The position numbers and the translations under genes were made by a program. From PNAI01 sp035501735 (GTDB taxonomy: Bacteria; Pseudomonadota; Alphaproteobacteria; Rhizobiales; Xanthobacteraceae): a DNA stretch of 64,000 nucleotides. Shown here in pieces: positions 8,993-17,699 of this stretch (its first letter is position 1; each line of letters starts with the position of its first letter). The notes below the pieces were generated by a model. It was not told the origin of the DNA, made no database searches, and saw only the letters and a program-made list of their open reading frames with translations. The stretch covers positions 1 through 64,000 of the forward strand of contig DATJVR010000084.1 of assembly GCA_035501735.1 (NCBI GenBank), given 5' to 3'.

Positions 8993-9450
8993 CACTCAAT
9001 TATCATCAACGGCTCGCCGAATTCGACGGGCTGACCATCCTCGATCAGGATTTTCGTGACCGTGCCGGCACGCGGCGCCGGAATTTGGTTCATCGTCTTC
9101 ATGGCTTCGATGATCAGCACGGTTGCGCCGGCCGCCACCTGGCTGCCGACGTCGACGAACGGCGTCGCACCCGGCTCCGGGCTGCGATAGGCGGTACCGA
9201 CCATGGGCGAACTCACGAGGCCCGGATGAGTGATGACTTGCGCCGGGCCGGTCTCGCTCGGCGCCGGACTCATCGGCGGAGATTCCGCCACCGGCGGACG
9301 CGATGGTTGAGCCTGATCTTTGGCCTGCCGCGCCACCCGAACGCGCTGGCCGTCGCGCTCCACCTCGATCTCGCTCAATCCCGTCTCTTCGAGCAGCTGC
9401 GCGAGTTCGCGGATAAGGTTTGGATCGATCCCAGCCTTCTGCTTGGCCAT
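8992..9450 (-). CDS. accB: Acetyl-CoA carboxylase, biotin carboxyl carrier protein
   Basis: Carries biotin between AccC and the carboxyltransferase AccA/AccD. The product is 152 aa: an N-terminal helical region, a Pro/Ser-rich linker (about 46-80), then the biotinyl domain with the EAMKTMNQI motif, so biotin is on Lys118. I chose the ATG at 9450 (MAKQKAGIDPNLI) as the usual family start; the frame reaches 9528 but the extra residues are not family-like. Coupled to accC by TGATG, and 25 bp downstream of aroQ. Confidence 0.97.
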   Translation of the reverse strand: MAKQKAGIDPNLIRELAQLLEETGLSEIEVERDGQRVRVARQAKDQAQPSRPPVAESPPMSPAPSETGPAQVITHPGLVSSPMVGTAYRSPEPGATPFVDVGSQVAAGATVLIIEAMKTMNQIPAPRAGTVTKILIEDGQPVEFGEPLMIIE

Positions 9451-9475
9451 TGTTTTGCTCGCAGGCGCCACGGGT

Positions 9476-9928
9476 TTATCGCTTCGATTTTGTTCCGATC
9501 CCGGCAAGCCCGGTGATCGCAAGCGCATAACCGGTAACGCCGAAGCCGCAAATCACGGCCTTGGCGACCGGCGAGACGTAGGAATCACGGCGAAAACTTT
9601 CGCGCGCATGAATGTTGCTGATGTGCACCTCGATCACCGGCACGCTCACCGCCTTGATCGCGTCGAGGATCGCGACCGATGTCGTGGTGTAACCGCCGGG
9701 ATTGAGCACGATGCCCGCGGCTTTCTTCGCCTCGGCCTCCTGAATCCAGTCAACCAGCTCGCCTTCATGATTGGATTGCCGGAACTCGACCGCGAGCTTA
9801 TGCGCTGCGGCGGTTTTGCGGCAGAGCGCTTCCACGTCTTTCAGCGTCGCCCGACCATAGATTTTCGGTTCGCGCCGGCCCAGCAAATTCAAGTTCGGTC
9901 CGTTGAGCACGTAGACGGTTTTTGCCAT
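9476..9928 (-). CDS. aroQ: Type II 3-dehydroquinate dehydratase
   Basis: Third step of the shikimate pathway: dehydrates 3-dehydroquinate to 3-dehydroshikimate. The 150-residue length and motifs fit type II enzymes: VLNGPNLNLLGRREPKIYG with the catalytic Tyr24, FRQSNHEGELVDWIQEA, GIVLNPGGYTTTSVAILDA, and the HISNIHARESFR substrate-binding segment. It is first in the aroQ-accB-accC-aat run, an order common in Rhizobiales. Its divergent neighbour is the ARPP-1-like gene, 268 bp away. Confidence 0.97.
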   Translation of the reverse strand: MAKTVYVLNGPNLNLLGRREPKIYGRATLKDVEALCRKTAAAHKLAVEFRQSNHEGELVDWIQEAEAKKAAGIVLNPGGYTTTSVAILDAIKAVSVPVIEVHISNIHARESFRRDSYVSPVAKAVICGFGVTGYALAITGLAGIGTKSKR

Positions 9929-10196
9929 GCAGTCAGGGTGCCCGTGCCGATCATTAAAGTGTTAGGCGAACATTTTGCCAGCTGAGTCGCAACACGCATA
10001 AGCGTTATAGGGGCCCCATCCACAAAGGGAAAGCCTGTTGGCAGCGCGCCGGCCGTCCCTTTGCACTGTTAACAAATGGCCTCAACGCCGCCGCGCGGCG
10101 CCATGATCGCGCCCTGAATCCGCCGCTGCCGCTCCCAACGCCGGACAAACATCCTCGGCAGCTTTCGGCGTCCAAATCACGCCCAAGGAGGGAACG

Positions 10197-11240
10197 ATGC
10201 ATCGTAGATTGTTTGTTGGTCTTGCCGCCGTGTTGACGGCGTTTGGCTGGACCAGCCCATTGCTCGCTGAGGGATACCGCATCAGCGGACCGGTGGTTCA
10301 CGCCAATCTTGCGCTCTATTTCATCCACGGCCACAGCGCGCCCGGCCCCGTCCCGCTCACGCTCGAAGAGGCACTCGCAAGGAATACGGTGAAGGTGCAC
10401 GAGACCGGCGAGGTCAACACGCTATCGATCGAAAATTTGGGCGACACCGAGGTGTTCGTGCAGTCCGGCGATCTGGTCAAGGGCGGCAGGCAGGACCGCG
10501 CGCTCACGGTCAGCCTGCTGCTGCCCCCGCACTCCGGCCGCATTCCGATCGCGGCATTCTGCGTGGAGGAGGGGCGCTGGTCGGCGCGTGGCCGCGAGGA
10601 TGCGCACACCTTCGCAAGCTCGGCGACGTCGCTCTATTCGCACGCCGCCAAGATGGCGATGAAATCGCCTGAGGCAGCCGCTCCGACGCCAAATGACCGG
10701 GTTGGCGTCCTGGCGTCCGACACCGGCTCGCGCCAGATGCAGATGTGGCGCGCCGTGAAAGCCGCGCAGGACGAGTTGTCCCGCAGTGTCGGCGCGCGTG
10801 TGCAGGCCTACGAATCCGCCAGCAGTCTTCAGCTCGCTTACGAAAACGAAAAGCTGCAAACGGCGCGCGAGGGCTATATCAAGGCGCTCAAGGCCGCGGG
10901 TGAAAAGGACAACGACATCGTCGGTTACGTCTTCGCCATCAACGGCAAAATCAACAGCGCCGATATCTATCCCTCCAACGGCCTGTTTCGCAAAATGTGG
11001 AACAAGATGCTTGCCGCCAACGCCACCGAGGCGATCGGCGAGCGTACCGGCGGCACCATCACCCAACCGACGGTTGACGCGGTGCGCGCCTTCCTTGACA
11101 GCGCCGAGCACGGCAAGGCGAGCGAGAAGGCCCTGCCGGTCAACGGTGTGTTGGAGACACGCGTGGCCGACGAGGCGCTCTATTTTGAAACCAAGCGTCC
11201 GCACGGCGGCTGGGTGCATAAAAATTATCTGATGAAGTAA
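10197..11240 (+). CDS. Exported ARPP-1 (DUF6569)-like protein
   Basis: The product (347 aa) has a signal peptide (cleavage near SPLLAEG) and the hallmarks of the ARPP-1 family: an N-terminal half with VNTLSIENLGDTEVFVQSGDLVKGGRQDR and a proline/glycine turn at LLPPHSGRIPIAAFCVEEGRW. Family function is not established; the name comes from its association with ADP-ribosylglycohydrolase and rhodanese-phosphatase genes, none of which is adjacent here. The start is the ATG at 10197 with a strong AAGGAGGG ribosome-binding site. It stands alone, divergent from aroQ and 184 bp before the S1C protease. Confidence 0.75.
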   Translation: MHRRLFVGLAAVLTAFGWTSPLLAEGYRISGPVVHANLALYFIHGHSAPGPVPLTLEEALARNTVKVHETGEVNTLSIENLGDTEVFVQSGDLVKGGRQDRALTVSLLLPPHSGRIPIAAFCVEEGRWSARGREDAHTFASSATSLYSHAAKMAMKSPEAAAPTPNDRVGVLASDTGSRQMQMWRAVKAAQDELSRSVGARVQAYESASSLQLAYENEKLQTAREGYIKALKAAGEKDNDIVGYVFAINGKINSADIYPSNGLFRKMWNKMLAANATEAIGERTGGTITQPTVDAVRAFLDSAEHGKASEKALPVNGVLETRVADEALYFETKRPHGGWVHKNYLMK

Positions 11241-11424
11241 CGTCGCCGCACCTTCTCGCGCGCAAGGCAATCGCCGCGTGCGATCGGCCTCCGACATCGG
11301 GCACGATTGCACGCGACGGTACATCCTTGCGACCCTTCATCCTTACGTGCATGCTGATCGCGGGGGAGGCCGGTTTGGGGCGCGACGGGGTCTATGGCCG
11401 ACCTGCGTGCCGAAGGGATGAATC

Positions 11425-12531
11425 ATGTACCGTATGACGCTTGCTGCGGCGATCGTGTTGAGTGCAGCCGCCGCCATCCACGATGGCGCTGCACAGCCGC
11501 GCACGGAACGCGGACCGCTCACCCAGCTCGAGCTCCGGAATATAGAAATATTCCAGCGCGCATCGCCGTCGGTCGTCTATATCGCGGCCCGCAAGGGTTC
11601 GAGCGATGTGTTTTCGACCGAGGAAACTAACAGCACGATCCAGACTGGAACTGGATTCATCTGGGATGCTCAAGGCCACATCGTAACCAACGATCATGTC
11701 GTGGACGGGACCAATGCCATTGCCGTCCGCCTGGCCACCGGCGAAGTGTATACCGCCGTCATCGTCGGGCTTGCGCCGACCTACGACCTTGCGGTGATCG
11801 GCCTGCAAAAACCGCGGCAGCTTCCTCCTCCACTCGAAGTTGGCACTTCCGCCGATCTCAAAGTGGGCCAATTCACCTATGCGATCGGCAACCCCTACGG
11901 GCTGGAACAATCCTTGACCACGGGCGTCATCAGCGCGCTCAAGCGGCGATTGCCGACCAGCAGAAATCGCGAGCTCGCCAACGTCATCCAGACCGATGCG
12001 GCGATCAATCCGGGTAATTCCGGCGGTCCGTTGCTCGACTCCAGCGGGCGCCTGATCGGCGTCAACACGGCGATCTATTCGCAATCGGGCGGCAATACCG
12101 GCATTGGTTTTGCCATTCCGGTCGACATCGTCAGCCGGGTGGTGCCGGAGCTGATCAAAAACGGCCGCGTTCCGGTTCCAACCGTCGGCATTTTGCCGGC
12201 CGCGGAATCGGTGGCGACCAGGCTTGGCATCGAAGGGATCATCATCATGCGCGTCTTCGAGAACTCGCCCGCGGGCCGCGCCGGCGTGAAGGGCGTTGAT
12301 CTGGCTGCCGGCGCGCTTGGCGACGTCATCGTGGCGGTGGACGGAAAGCGCGTCCATCGCATTCCGGATTTCACCGACGCGCTGGAGCAGATCGGCGTCG
12401 GTGGGCGCCTGCGGCTCACGCTGAAGCGTGACGACAAGGAATATTCTGTGGAACTCCCCGTGATCGATGCCGTTGGCAGGCGGGGACCGTCCCCAACCGT
12501 GACCGACAATTCATCGAAATCGCCGCCATAA
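11425..12531 (+). CDS. S1C-family (DegP/HhoA-like) serine protease with PDZ domain
   Basis: Periplasmic trypsin-like protease for protein quality control. The 368 aa comprise a signal peptide (about 1-24), a protease domain and one C-terminal PDZ domain (about 255-350). The catalytic triad is complete: His91 in TNDHVV, Asp121 in YDLAV, and Ser199 in NPGNSGGP. A single PDZ and modest length make it more HhoA/DegS-like than DegP proper, but the exact orthologue cannot be fixed from sequence alone. It is convergent with the DsbA-family gene across a GC-rich hairpin. Confidence 0.92.
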   Translation: MYRMTLAAAIVLSAAAAIHDGAAQPRTERGPLTQLELRNIEIFQRASPSVVYIAARKGSSDVFSTEETNSTIQTGTGFIWDAQGHIVTNDHVVDGTNAIAVRLATGEVYTAVIVGLAPTYDLAVIGLQKPRQLPPPLEVGTSADLKVGQFTYAIGNPYGLEQSLTTGVISALKRRLPTSRNRELANVIQTDAAINPGNSGGPLLDSSGRLIGVNTAIYSQSGGNTGIGFAIPVDIVSRVVPELIKNGRVPVPTVGILPAAESVATRLGIEGIIIMRVFENSPAGRAGVKGVDLAAGALGDVIVAVDGKRVHRIPDFTDALEQIGVGGRLRLTLKRDDKEYSVELPVIDAVGRRGPSPTVTDNSSKSPP

Positions 12532-12551
12532 GCGCGCCAGCCTTGAAAGAA

Positions 12552-12582
12552 GCACGGGCCGCCCCATCGGAGCGGCCCGTGC
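12552..12582. terminator. Hairpin between convergent genes, possible bidirectional terminator
   Basis: GCACGGGCCGC (12552-12562) and GCGGCCCGTGC (12572-12582) form a perfect 11-bp stem with a 9-nt loop, placed between the stop codons of the S1C protease and the DsbA-family gene. No T-run follows on either strand, so intrinsic termination is not certain. Confidence 0.6.
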
Positions 12583-12630
12583 CATAGCGACGATAATCTC
12601 TCGCGCGATCTTCGGATTGGTGCCGGTGCC

Positions 12631-13731
12631 TCAGCAGGTTTCCTTGCCGCAGCGCGCGGTATTCACCTTTTGCCGCAAGGCATCAAGGCCGACTGCCCCC
12701 ACCACGACATTCGGTCCGACCACATAGCTCGGCGTGCCATTGAGACCGATGGCCTCCGCCAGTTTCATGCTTTCATCCAGCGTGGCCTTGACCTCGGGGC
12801 TTGCCATGTCTTTTTCCAGCCGCGTCATGTCGAGACCGATGTCCTTGGCGACCGAAAGCGCTTTCGCACGATCGGCTTGCCCACGGCTGGTGAACATCTT
12901 CTGGTGAAATTCGAGATATTTCTTGCCGGTCTTGTCCTGCATGCGGACCGCCACGGCCACTTCCGCGGCCTCCCTGGAGCCCGGCCCGAGAACCGGGAAC
13001 TCCTTGAGCACCACCTTCAGCTTGTTGTCCGACTTCATCAGGTCGAGCATGTCGCTCAGCGCTCGCCGGCAGTAGCCGCAGTTGTAGTCGAAGAATTCAA
13101 CGAAGGTGACGTCGCCTTGCGGATTTCCCAGCACCACCTCGCGCGGCGAATTGAACAGCAGCTGCGCATTGTCCTTGACCGCGGCTGAATGTTTCTTGGC
13201 CTCCTCTTCCGCCATTCTCTGCTCGAGGACGGCCATCGCCTCTTGCAGCACTTCCGGATGCTGAAGCAGGTAATTGCGAACCACCCCCTCGATGCGCGCC
13301 TGATCGGGTGCGGTTGCCGCCTGCGGCGGAGTTGTCGCCTGCGGCGCGGTGCTACGGTCGGCCGGCGTCGCCAGCAATTTTTTGGCGTCCGGATCGTTGC
13401 GCAACGCGTCCACCACGGCGTCACGCACCACATCCTTGTTGTTCGCGAAGAAGTCACGCACGGCCTGCGCGATCGTCGCCTGGTCGGGTTGGGCCGTATC
13501 CTTCGGCTTCTTCACCGCCGCGTGCACTGTCTTCTTCGCCGCATACTTTATCTGCGCCGTCTTGGCGCGCTTGGTGCTTGCGGCATCGTCGCTACGCCCG
13601 CCAAAAATGTTCGACCAGATAGTCCCGGAGGAACCCGACCGTTCCGTCGGCGAGGGGGCGGCAATCGCAAAGGTCGCCATGCCGAGCAGGCACAGAGCAC
13701 CGGCGGTAACGCGTGACAGGTTCGATTTCAT
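12631..13731 (-). CDS. DsbA-family thiol oxidoreductase (Com1-like) with long N-terminal region
   Basis: Periplasmic disulfide oxidoreductase or isomerase. The product has 366 aa: a signal peptide (to about residue 25), a charged Lys/Ala-rich region, a helical region containing two similar RDFF/NYLL-type segments (about 85-185), then a thioredoxin-fold domain with the active-site CGYC at about 218-221 and a cis-Pro segment GLNGTPSYVVG. Two extra cysteines close the protein (ARCGKETC), unusual for DsbA and possibly a further disulfide. It is 20 bp downstream of the BepA-like protease gene and probably cotranscribed with it. Confidence 0.9.
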   Translation of the reverse strand: MKSNLSRVTAGALCLLGMATFAIAAPSPTERSGSSGTIWSNIFGGRSDDAASTKRAKTAQIKYAAKKTVHAAVKKPKDTAQPDQATIAQAVRDFFANNKDVVRDAVVDALRNDPDAKKLLATPADRSTAPQATTPPQAATAPDQARIEGVVRNYLLQHPEVLQEAMAVLEQRMAEEEAKKHSAAVKDNAQLLFNSPREVVLGNPQGDVTFVEFFDYNCGYCRRALSDMLDLMKSDNKLKVVLKEFPVLGPGSREAAEVAVAVRMQDKTGKKYLEFHQKMFTSRGQADRAKALSVAKDIGLDMTRLEKDMASPEVKATLDESMKLAEAIGLNGTPSYVVGPNVVVGAVGLDALRQKVNTARCGKETC

Positions 13732-13751
13732 TGCCTTGGTCCTTGTTGGTA

Positions 13752-15170
13752 TTAATTCGGCCGCAGAGCGGTTTGTCTCGACGTGACGATATCATCTGCC
13801 TTGACCCAGCCCGGTGAGCCGATGGCAAAGCGAGTCTTAGCACGGGCCGCAAGCTCGCGCGCGGTCTTTAAGTCGCCCCGCGCCGCAGCGGCCTGGGCGG
13901 CGGCGAGCTGCGCCTGGGCGAGGTCGCCCTTGCGGCCATAGGCCATGCCGAGCTGCTCATAGCCATCCGGCACGTCGGGCTCCACCGCCAGCGCGACACG
14001 CAGGAGCGTGATGGCTTCGTCGGCGACCTCGCGCTTGTCGGTGGCGATCAGCGCTTTGGCGAGCAGCACCTTGATCAGCGCCGGCTGGGGGGCGAGCTGC
14101 ACCGCTCGCCGCAGCGGCGCAATCGCCTCCGCCGGGTGGCCGCCTTCGAGCAGCGCCTGACCCTTGAGTTCGTGAAAATACGGATTGTTCGGCTGCGTCT
14201 GAATGAGCGAATCGATCTGCGCGATGGCGGAGCGCAGATCGAAATGCCGATAAGTTGAGATCGCACGGGCATAGCGCGCGGGCAGGCTTGTATTGCTCAG
14301 CGGATAGCGGCGCGCGACGGTGTCCGGCCGCTCCATGAATCCGGACAGCTTTGCGCGCATCATGTCGTGTCGCAATTGCAATTCGGGCGAGTCCTTCTTG
14401 TCCCAATACGGGCTGGTCTTCGCGATGACTTCGAGCGCCGCGACGCGTTCGGCCGGCATCGGGTGCGACTGCACATAGGGGTCGGCCTGAACCGCCGAGA
14501 ACAGAATCTGATCGGCCAATCGCTTGAACGTGTCGTACATGCCCTTGGGCGACTGACCTGTCGCCGTCAGAAACTTCACGCCCGCGCGGTCGGCTTGCTC
14601 TTCCTGCGCGCGTTGATAGGACAGGAGCGAGCGCCTGATCGATTCCTGCGGCCCCGAGATGACAGCGGCGCCGGCCTGACCCATGTTGACGTTGCCACGT
14701 GCGCCGCCCGCGACCAGCGCGCCCATGCCGAGCAGCATGGCGACGATCGACTGCGTTTGCGCCGCCGCCAATTGCTCGCGCATCCGCGCCAGATGCCCGC
14801 CGGCGATGTGGCCGGTTTCGTGCGCGAGCACGCCGATGATCTCGTTCGGTGTCTTCGCGTCCATCAGCGCGCCGGCATTGATGAAAATGCGCTGACCATC
14901 CATCACGAACGCATTGAATGCGCGGTCGTTGATGATGGTGACGCGGATGTTCTGCTGTGCGAGCCCCGCCGCGCGCAGAATCGGTTGCGAATAGTCGCGC
15001 AGCAGTTGCTCGATTTCGGCGTCGCGGATAAGCGGCATGGCGCCCGCTTGCGCGCGCACCATCTGCGCCGGCCCAGCCGAGGCGGCAAGCGCCGCAGCCG
15101 TAACAAGCGCAAGCGCACGCACGGCTGGCGTCCGCAGCTGCGCCCTGATAGGTCTTCGGCTTTCGGTCAT
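13752..15170 (-). CDS. BepA-like M48 metalloprotease with TPR repeats
   Basis: Periplasmic zinc protease and chaperone; E. coli BepA assists outer-membrane LptD assembly. The product is 472 aa with an N-terminal hydrophobic signal segment (about 17-42), the HETGH zinc motif (His117, Glu118, His121), a downstream EEQADRAG segment that supplies the third ligand, and a TPR-rich C-terminal third. I chose the ATG at 15170 (MTESRRPIRA), because the 20 codons before it have no family character. Lies upstream of the DsbA-family gene, consistent with a shared envelope role; divergent from the aminotransferase gene. Confidence 0.9.
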   Translation of the reverse strand: MTESRRPIRAQLRTPAVRALALVTAAALAASAGPAQMVRAQAGAMPLIRDAEIEQLLRDYSQPILRAAGLAQQNIRVTIINDRAFNAFVMDGQRIFINAGALMDAKTPNEIIGVLAHETGHIAGGHLARMREQLAAAQTQSIVAMLLGMGALVAGGARGNVNMGQAGAAVISGPQESIRRSLLSYQRAQEEQADRAGVKFLTATGQSPKGMYDTFKRLADQILFSAVQADPYVQSHPMPAERVAALEVIAKTSPYWDKKDSPELQLRHDMMRAKLSGFMERPDTVARRYPLSNTSLPARYARAISTYRHFDLRSAIAQIDSLIQTQPNNPYFHELKGQALLEGGHPAEAIAPLRRAVQLAPQPALIKVLLAKALIATDKREVADEAITLLRVALAVEPDVPDGYEQLGMAYGRKGDLAQAQLAAAQAAAARGDLKTARELAARAKTRFAIGSPGWVKADDIVTSRQTALRPN

Positions 15171-15327
15171 CTGCGCTGGAATGATACCAGAACTCCGTCG
15201 AAACTTAATGACGCCATAGGGCATGGTCAACGCGAGTCACGATCACATCTTGGCGCGAAGAACGCCTTAGTTAACGAGGGAATACGGCAAAGCCGGGGCG
15301 AAACGTTACGAGAAAGGCCGCAACACC

Positions 15328-16503
15328 ATGCACGATGCCGCAAAACGGTTGCTCGCGGCCTCAAGACGTAGCGACGTACCGCCGTTCATGGTGATGGACG
15401 TGGTCGCGGCCGCCGCGCGAATCGAAGCCGCCGGCGGCCGCGTGATTCACATGGAGGTCGGGCAGCCCGCGGCGCCGGCACCGCAGGCCGCCATTGCCGC
15501 CGCGCGCGCGGCGCTCGGCGGCGCTCCGATCGGCTACACCGAGACGCTCGGCATACCGTCGCTGCGCGCGCGCATCGCGCGCCACTACGCGGAAAAATAT
15601 CGCGTGACGATCGCGCCCGAACGAATTGTCGTCACCACCGGCTCATCGGCCGGCTTCATATTCGCATTTCTTGCATTGTTCGAGCCCGGCGACCGCGTCG
15701 CCGTGGCAACGCCCGGCTATCCGCCGTATCGGCATATCCTGAGCGCGCTCGGCTGCGAAAGCGTGCTGATCGAGACCACGCAGAATTCGCGCTGGGAGAT
15801 TACGAGCGACATGCTGCTCGAAGCCCACGCCAAGAAACCGCTGCATGGCGTGCTGATTGCGAGCCCGGCCAACCCGACCGGCACCATCATGGAAGCGCGC
15901 GCGCTCGAAGCCTTGATCAGGACCGCCGACGCCAACGGCATTCGCGTGATTTCCGACGAGATCTATCACGGCCTCGACTACACCATGCCGGCCGAGACCG
16001 CAGCGCGCATGTCGGAGCGTGCCGTCATCATCAACTCGTTCTCGAAATATTTCTGCATGACCGGCTGGCGCATCGGCTGGATGGTCGTGCCGCCCGAACT
16101 GGTGCGGCCGATCGAGCGGTTGCAGCAGAATTTGGCGATCTCGGTACCGACGCTCTCGCAGATCGCGGCGCAAGCCGCGTTCGAAGGCCGCGACGAGATG
16201 GAAGCCGTCAAACATGGCTACGAGGAAAATCGCCGTATCCTGCTCGAAGGATTGCCGCGCGCCGGCCTCGATAAATTTCTGCCGGCCGATGGCGCGTTTT
16301 ATCTTTACGCCAATGTCGGGGAGCTCACTGACGACAGCTTCGACTTCGCCAAACGCATGCTGGAAGAGGCGCATGTCGCGGCCACGCCGGGCGTCGATTT
16401 CGATCCCGTGCGCGGCAGGCATTTTCTGCGGTTTTGCTACGCGGGCTCCGCCGCCGACATGCGCGAGGCGGTGGCGCGCATCGGCCAATGGCTCAAGCCC
16501 TGA
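15328..16503 (+). CDS. PLP-dependent class I/II aminotransferase (AspC/PatA type)
   Basis: Fold-type I aminotransferase; substrate not determinable, with aspartate or aromatic amino acids plausible. The 391-residue protein shows the family landmarks: MEVGQPAAPAP at the N-terminus, ASPANPTGTI, SDEIYHGLDY, and the PLP lysine Lys240 in NSFSKYFCMTGWRIGW, then a C-terminal FLRFCYAGS arginine region. Its 3' end overlaps the convergent LsrF-like gene by 11 bp. Divergent from the BepA-like protease gene. Confidence 0.93.
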   Translation: MHDAAKRLLAASRRSDVPPFMVMDVVAAAARIEAAGGRVIHMEVGQPAAPAPQAAIAAARAALGGAPIGYTETLGIPSLRARIARHYAEKYRVTIAPERIVVTTGSSAGFIFAFLALFEPGDRVAVATPGYPPYRHILSALGCESVLIETTQNSRWEITSDMLLEAHAKKPLHGVLIASPANPTGTIMEARALEALIRTADANGIRVISDEIYHGLDYTMPAETAARMSERAVIINSFSKYFCMTGWRIGWMVVPPELVRPIERLQQNLAISVPTLSQIAAQAAFEGRDEMEAVKHGYEENRRILLEGLPRAGLDKFLPADGAFYLYANVGELTDDSFDFAKRMLEEAHVAATPGVDFDPVRGRHFLRFCYAGSAADMREAVARIGQWLKP

Positions 16504-17404
16504 GCCGCGTCGCAACGCCCGTGTCGGTCCGGCGTTCCGACTTGAGCGACAAATAGATATCCAACGCTTCCTTCGGCTTGGCGTTCTTGTGTACGACCGC
16601 GTTGACCGCGGCGATCATCGCCTGCGGTGCGTCCGACTGGAAGATGTTGCGCCCCATGTCGACGCCCGCCGCGCCTTGTTGCACCGCGTTGTACGCCATG
16701 GTCAGCGCATCGAGTTCCGGCAGCTTCTTGCCGCCCGCCATCACGATCGGCACCGGGCATGAGGCGGTGACGCTCTCGAATCCGTCGTCCACATAGTAGG
16801 TCTTCACGTATTGCGCGCCGAGCTCGGCGATGATGCGGCAGGCGAGGCGGAAGTATTGCGCATCGCGCTTCATCTCCTTGCCGACCGCGGTGATGCCCAT
16901 GACCGGAACGCCGAAGCGCAGGCCGGCATCGACGAGCCGCGTCATGTTATAGATCGATTGCGTCTCGAATTCGCTGCCGATGAAGACCTGCACCCCGACG
17001 CCGACCGCGTTGAGCCGCGCGGCGTCGTCCATGTCCATGGCGATCTGCTCGTTCGCGAGATCCTTCAAGATGCTCGGGCCGCCGCTGGCGCGCAGACAGA
17101 TCGGCTTGGTGCAATCGGCCGGGATCAGCGAGCGCAATATGCCGCGCGTGCAGAACAGCGCGTCGCATTGCGGCAGCAGCGGCACGATCGAGAGATCGAT
17201 GCGCTCGAGCCCCGTCGTCGGCCCCTGGATATAGCCGTGATCGACCGCCAGCATCACGGTCCGCCCGCTGGCGGGATTGAACGTCCGCGCGAGCCGGTTC
17301 TTCATGCCCCAGTCGAGCTGGTGCGAACCTTTCAGGAAAAATCCCGGCGTCGCCTGCGGCCGGTCGGCCTGGTAGCGTTCGCCTTCTTTGTCGGCTTCTG
17401 GCAT
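16493..17404 (-). CDS. LsrF-like class I aldolase / 3-hydroxy-5-phosphonooxypentane-2,4-dione thiolase family
   Basis: TIM-barrel aldolase of the DeoC/FbaB/LsrF type. In enteric bacteria LsrF ends autoinducer-2 breakdown by thiolysis of phospho-AI-2 products. The 303-residue protein has MLAVDHGYIQGPTTGLE near the N-terminus, a Schiff-base lysine candidate Lys201 in QYVKTYYVDDG, and the phosphate-binding MAGGKKLPE and GVDMGRNIFQS segments. No other lsr gene (kinase, ABC transporter, repressor) is in the window, so the AI-2 role is unproven; another sugar-phosphate aldolase role is equally possible. Confidence 0.85.
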   Translation of the reverse strand: MPEADKEGERYQADRPQATPGFFLKGSHQLDWGMKNRLARTFNPASGRTVMLAVDHGYIQGPTTGLERIDLSIVPLLPQCDALFCTRGILRSLIPADCTKPICLRASGGPSILKDLANEQIAMDMDDAARLNAVGVGVQVFIGSEFETQSIYNMTRLVDAGLRFGVPVMGITAVGKEMKRDAQYFRLACRIIAELGAQYVKTYYVDDGFESVTASCPVPIVMAGGKKLPELDALTMAYNAVQQGAAGVDMGRNIFQSDAPQAMIAAVNAVVHKNAKPKEALDIYLSLKSERRTDTGVATRLRA

Positions 17405-17430
17405 GGGTCTCTCACTATGGCTTTATAGCT

Positions 17431-17634
17431 TTATGGCTTGGCGGGCGGCGGCGGCGGCGATTTTTCCTCCGCCATGCAGCGGGCGATGAAGGTCTTGCGC
17501 TTGGCGCCCTTGAGTTTTTGGTCGTCCGCGCCGAATTTGCAAGTCTCCATCTTCTGTTTGGCGGTGATCGCCGAGGCCGGCGCCGCCGACAGCAGGATTG
17601 CGAGCGCGGCGACAAGTGTGAGGGTCCGCAGCAT
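17431..17634 (-). CDS. Small exported PsiF-repeat protein
   Basis: A 67-residue product with a signal peptide (MLRTLTLVAALAILLSAAPASA) and one PsiF-type repeat: KQKMETCKFGADDQKLKGAKRKTFIARCMAEE, with two cysteines, followed by a polyproline tail. PsiF proteins are phosphate-starvation inducible in E. coli; the biochemical role is unknown. I chose the ATG at 17634 that opens the signal peptide. It lies 26 bp upstream of the LsrF-like gene on the same strand. Confidence 0.8.
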   Translation of the reverse strand: MLRTLTLVAALAILLSAAPASAITAKQKMETCKFGADDQKLKGAKRKTFIARCMAEEKSPPPPPAKP

Positions 17635-17699
17635 CGTCGAATCTCCCTTGTTGTTATGGCCCGGCAGCAAGACAGCACACTTGTGCGAAATTTATGGCG

